NCBI GenBank assembly: GCA_004154925.1
Contig: QJNS01000164.1
Span: 62,001-126,000 of the forward strand
Source: Monosporascus cannonballus
Taxonomy: Eukaryota; Ascomycota; Sordariomycetes; Xylariales
Reading direction: 5' to 3'
Length of the DNA stretch: 64,000 bases
Below the pieces are notes generated by a model. It saw only the letters and a list, made by a program, of their open reading frames with translations. It was not told the origin of the DNA and did not search any database. A program made the translations under genes and the position numbers. Positions 61,186 to 64,000 of the stretch are shown piece by piece (the stretch's first letter is position 1; each line of letters opens with the position of its first letter).

Positions 61186-64000
61186 TAAATATCGTATTAC
61201 TGTATAACTTTTTATACTGTTAATTTCATTTCAGGAAAGAAATATATGCGTTAAAGCCATTTTAGAGTTTTGCAAATCTCTAGATATCTATATAGCTGAT
61301 ATTCGTATATATTTCGTACTAAATCTTTCTGGTATTTTTTTAGAACTTGTATCTTATTTGTTCTTTGGTTTTCTGGGAGACCGTCGTTATACTGCTGGAT
61401 CTTTTAATACATATTAAAGGGTGCTGCCCGAATTGTCGCAATTTGTCGTAAACGTAAATATCTTTTTATAGTAATATTAAAGATTATATAGCTAACTTTA
61501 ACCGATTTTTTTTTCAAGGTTTAGTCGTTTGTTTAAGGCGTTTGCTTTGTTATTTTTTAAGCCTTTTCTATGGATAATAACGAAATCGAAATTCGCTAAT
61601 TTTTTCGTATAGCAAAATTATCGTTCTATAAATTTTCTGGTCGTAATAAATCGAGTAACTTTTTAATAATCCATATAAACCTTAACCTGATATAAGTTTT
61701 CTTTTAAAAAGTGCTTAAATTCCCGGAACGCCGTAATAATGGCCATAAATTCCTTATCTAAAATGCCGTAGTTCAATTCGGTTCCTTTTAGTTTATATAA
61801 GAAAAATACAATAAGGTGTAATTTGTCTTAATTATATCGTTATCCGATTATTACGTTTAACGCGTGATCCGAAATATTGGTTTCTAGTTTAACAGGATGG
61901 TTTGGATCGTACATAATTAATACTGGTTCGTTAGTAATCGTATTCTTAATATCTTGAAACGCTTTTTTCGTATCTGATATTTATTTAAACTCCTTTTTTT
62001 TTCATAAGGTTCGTTAAAGGTATAATTATTTTGCTAAAGTTCCTAATAAACTTTCTGTACTAATTGGCGAATTTAAAGAATGCCTATACCTCCTTAACTA
62101 TGGTTGGCGTTTGTTATTCTATAACTGCAGCGATTTTTTGGGGTCTATTTTAATATGTCTTAAGGTAATAATATATCCCAGATATTTTATTTCTTATGCG
62201 TAAAATTGACTTTTTTCTATATTAATAAGTAATTTTACGTTTTATAAAGCTTAAAGAATTTCATGAACATATCTTATATGTGCTTTTTCCGTTTCCGAAA
62301 AAATAAGAATGTTATCGAGATAACAAACAACAAAAACATCGAGATATTCTCGTAATACGTAATTAATTATTTATTAAAAGATTACTAGTAAGTTCGTATA
62401 TCTTATTAATATAACCAACTATTTAAATAATCCGTATTATATTTAAAAGTTATATTTTATTCGTACTCCTTTTTATTTTTAATACGGTTATATTTATTCC
62501 TAAGGCTAAATACTATAAATTATTTAATTCCGTAAAATCGGTTTTGTATTTTTATAATTAAAGATAATAATGTTCAATCCTTCATAATAATATCGTTCAA
62601 TTGTTAATAATTAACCAGAAATCGCAATTTTTCGTTTTTTTGGATCCGAAAAATATAAGGTATTTTGCTGGTAATTTCGAAGGTCGAATCTATTTTTTTT
62701 ATAACTGACTTTTCAGGTATTTTCTGAAAGTATGTAATTCGTTTCCGTTAAGGTTATAAATACGGTAAAACGTCGTTAAAGATCCTTTTTTAAAAACTAT
62801 TTCATAATTTTATTCGTTATATTTTAATAATTTTGTATTAAGTTTTTTTTAAAAGTTGTTTATATTTGTAATATTATGATAACGTATTGGTCAAATCTTT
62901 TAACTTTTGGAGCTGCTATTTTAAATTATTATTTAGTTACTTTAGTTTCGCTTTAATAATATTAACGATACGTCGTATTTGTCTTTAATATTTTTTTTAT
63001 ATTTTATCCCTTTTGGTAATAAGAATTTTATCATATTTTTGTACCTCTATTCGCCGCCATTTTCGATCGAATATTAAAATCTTAATTCTTTCTTTTCTTA
63101 TTCGTTAATAGGATATAAGGCGAATTTCACTTAGCTAAATCCTTTATTAATCAAAATTTCACCTTAACGTATTTATAATAATTCTAAAATCATATCATAA
63201 TTTCTAAATAAAACGATATCGAAATTAATCATTTAATATTATCCTTAAATAAAAATCTCGAAATAATTAATTTTGCGTATAATTTTTCCGTTATAGTAAG
63301 CGAATTTCTAACTTTCGACATTTGTCGCTATATAAGGTTTTAACTTATATCTTTATAATAATTTAAACTTATTAACCATATCTGGTATAATGTAATTTCC
63401 GCCCAAAGTTTCGCAATTTATTATTGCGGTATACCAGTACGTTCTAATTCATATATCCAAAGTAATAAGGTTATTAACGGCTTTTATTATCGTATTTAAA
63501 GCCCTTTTTAAAAATCCTCTTTAATTTTTCTAGGTTTTGTTATTTTACGACTTTTTTATAAATAGCCTTTTTCTTTTAACTTTTTTCAAGTTTGATAAGC
63601 CTTATTTATATTTCGGTATTTAGCGCGTTAAGTTGTTATATTTGTCGTTATTGCTGGCGTATTATTAATTTCGAATTATATTAATTACCTTTAATTTTAT
63701 TATAATTTATTGCTTTATTAAACAATTTGTTCTCTTAATTTTTTAACTATATTATATTATATATCGTATTAATTATCGTTTTAAAATTCGGTTATAAATT
63801 AGCGTATTTTTTCTTTAATTATCTTTTTTTTGTAAAGGTTTAAAATAAGTATTAATTGAAAATAAAAATCTATAATAATTTTCTAATAGTATTTCTTTAT
63901 TATATGCTAGATTAATTCCTTTTGCGTTTAGTAATTATATTATTAATAATAATAGAGAAAGTCTTTTCACGGACATTACTTTTTTTCGAATTAGTTTTTT

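Larger units (their letters stand above)
57094..64000 (-). mobile_element. Gypsy element D (- orientation), runs off the right edge, interrupted by a pogo-like element
   Basis: The 3' LTR is at 57094-57513 with an adjacent polypurine tract GAAAAAGGGAGAATCG read on the minus strand. Then come the antisense ORF on the + strand, integrase on the minus strand (58600-59251 continued at 61188-61560), RNase H (about 61560-61900) and RT (62000-62900) with the active site YLDN at 62322-62311. Protease lies near 63200-63500. Stops throughout. The 5' LTR is outside the window. Confidence 0.85.

Overview
The window is filamentous-fungal nuclear DNA, most likely Pezizomycotina. The genes have short introns of 53-153 bp with GTAAGT-type donors. 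The gene set includes a HET-domain protein, AIM32, a CYC2-like reductase and an S/T-rich adhesin. Long stretches are AT-rich, with transposon coding sequence broken by transition mutations that mostly turn CpA/TpG into TpA while CpG survives, which is the footprint of repeat-induced point mutation (RIP). I cannot name the species.

Layout. 1-1650 is transposon debris: the 5' end of a reversed Ty3/Gypsy element, two abutting LTR copies and the 3' end of a pogo/Fot-like element. 1651-26054 is a gene island: HET protein (+), acid-ceramidase-like amidase (-), AIM32 (+), CYC2-like oxidoreductase (+), a frameshifted repeat-rich adhesin (-), proteasome ATPase RPT2 (-), succinyl-CoA ligase alpha (+) and a two-HKD phospholipase-D-like protein (+). 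26055-44362 is a nest of Gypsy elements three insertions deep. 44401-46346 is a lone GPI-anchored 5'-nucleotidase-type gene. 46810-55807 is an extremely AT-rich block with no recognisable gene. 55808-64000 is a second nest: a pogo element cut by a Gypsy element, itself cut by another pogo element.

The first nest can be resolved base by base. Element A (+, 5'-truncated) is split inside its reverse transcriptase by element B (-, 14,371 bp as it stands, 419-bp LTRs, duplication TGCTT). B is split inside gag by element C (+, 7,090 bp, 372-bp LTRs, duplication GGCTG). C is split in its RNase H region by a reversed solo LTR (361 bp, duplication TAATT). Removing each insert and one copy of its duplication restores readable protein across every junction.

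The most interesting recurrent feature is a small ORF antisense to gag-pol, lying just inside the polypurine tract and 3' LTR, found in all four Gypsy copies (A, B, C, D). Its best copies show a six-cysteine, zinc-cluster-like N-terminus (some Cys now Tyr, as RIP would give) followed by a charged coiled coil.

Among host genes, AIM32 (thioredoxin-like 2Fe-2S protein) and the CYC2-like flavoprotein are adjacent and co-directional, and both are predicted mitochondrial redox proteins. Two head-to-head pairs (amidase/AIM32 and RPT2/LSC1) probably share promoter regions. The adhesin reads through only if about six one-base slips of the same sense are allowed, yet it has no nonsense codon within the used frames, so assembly error and recent decay are both open.
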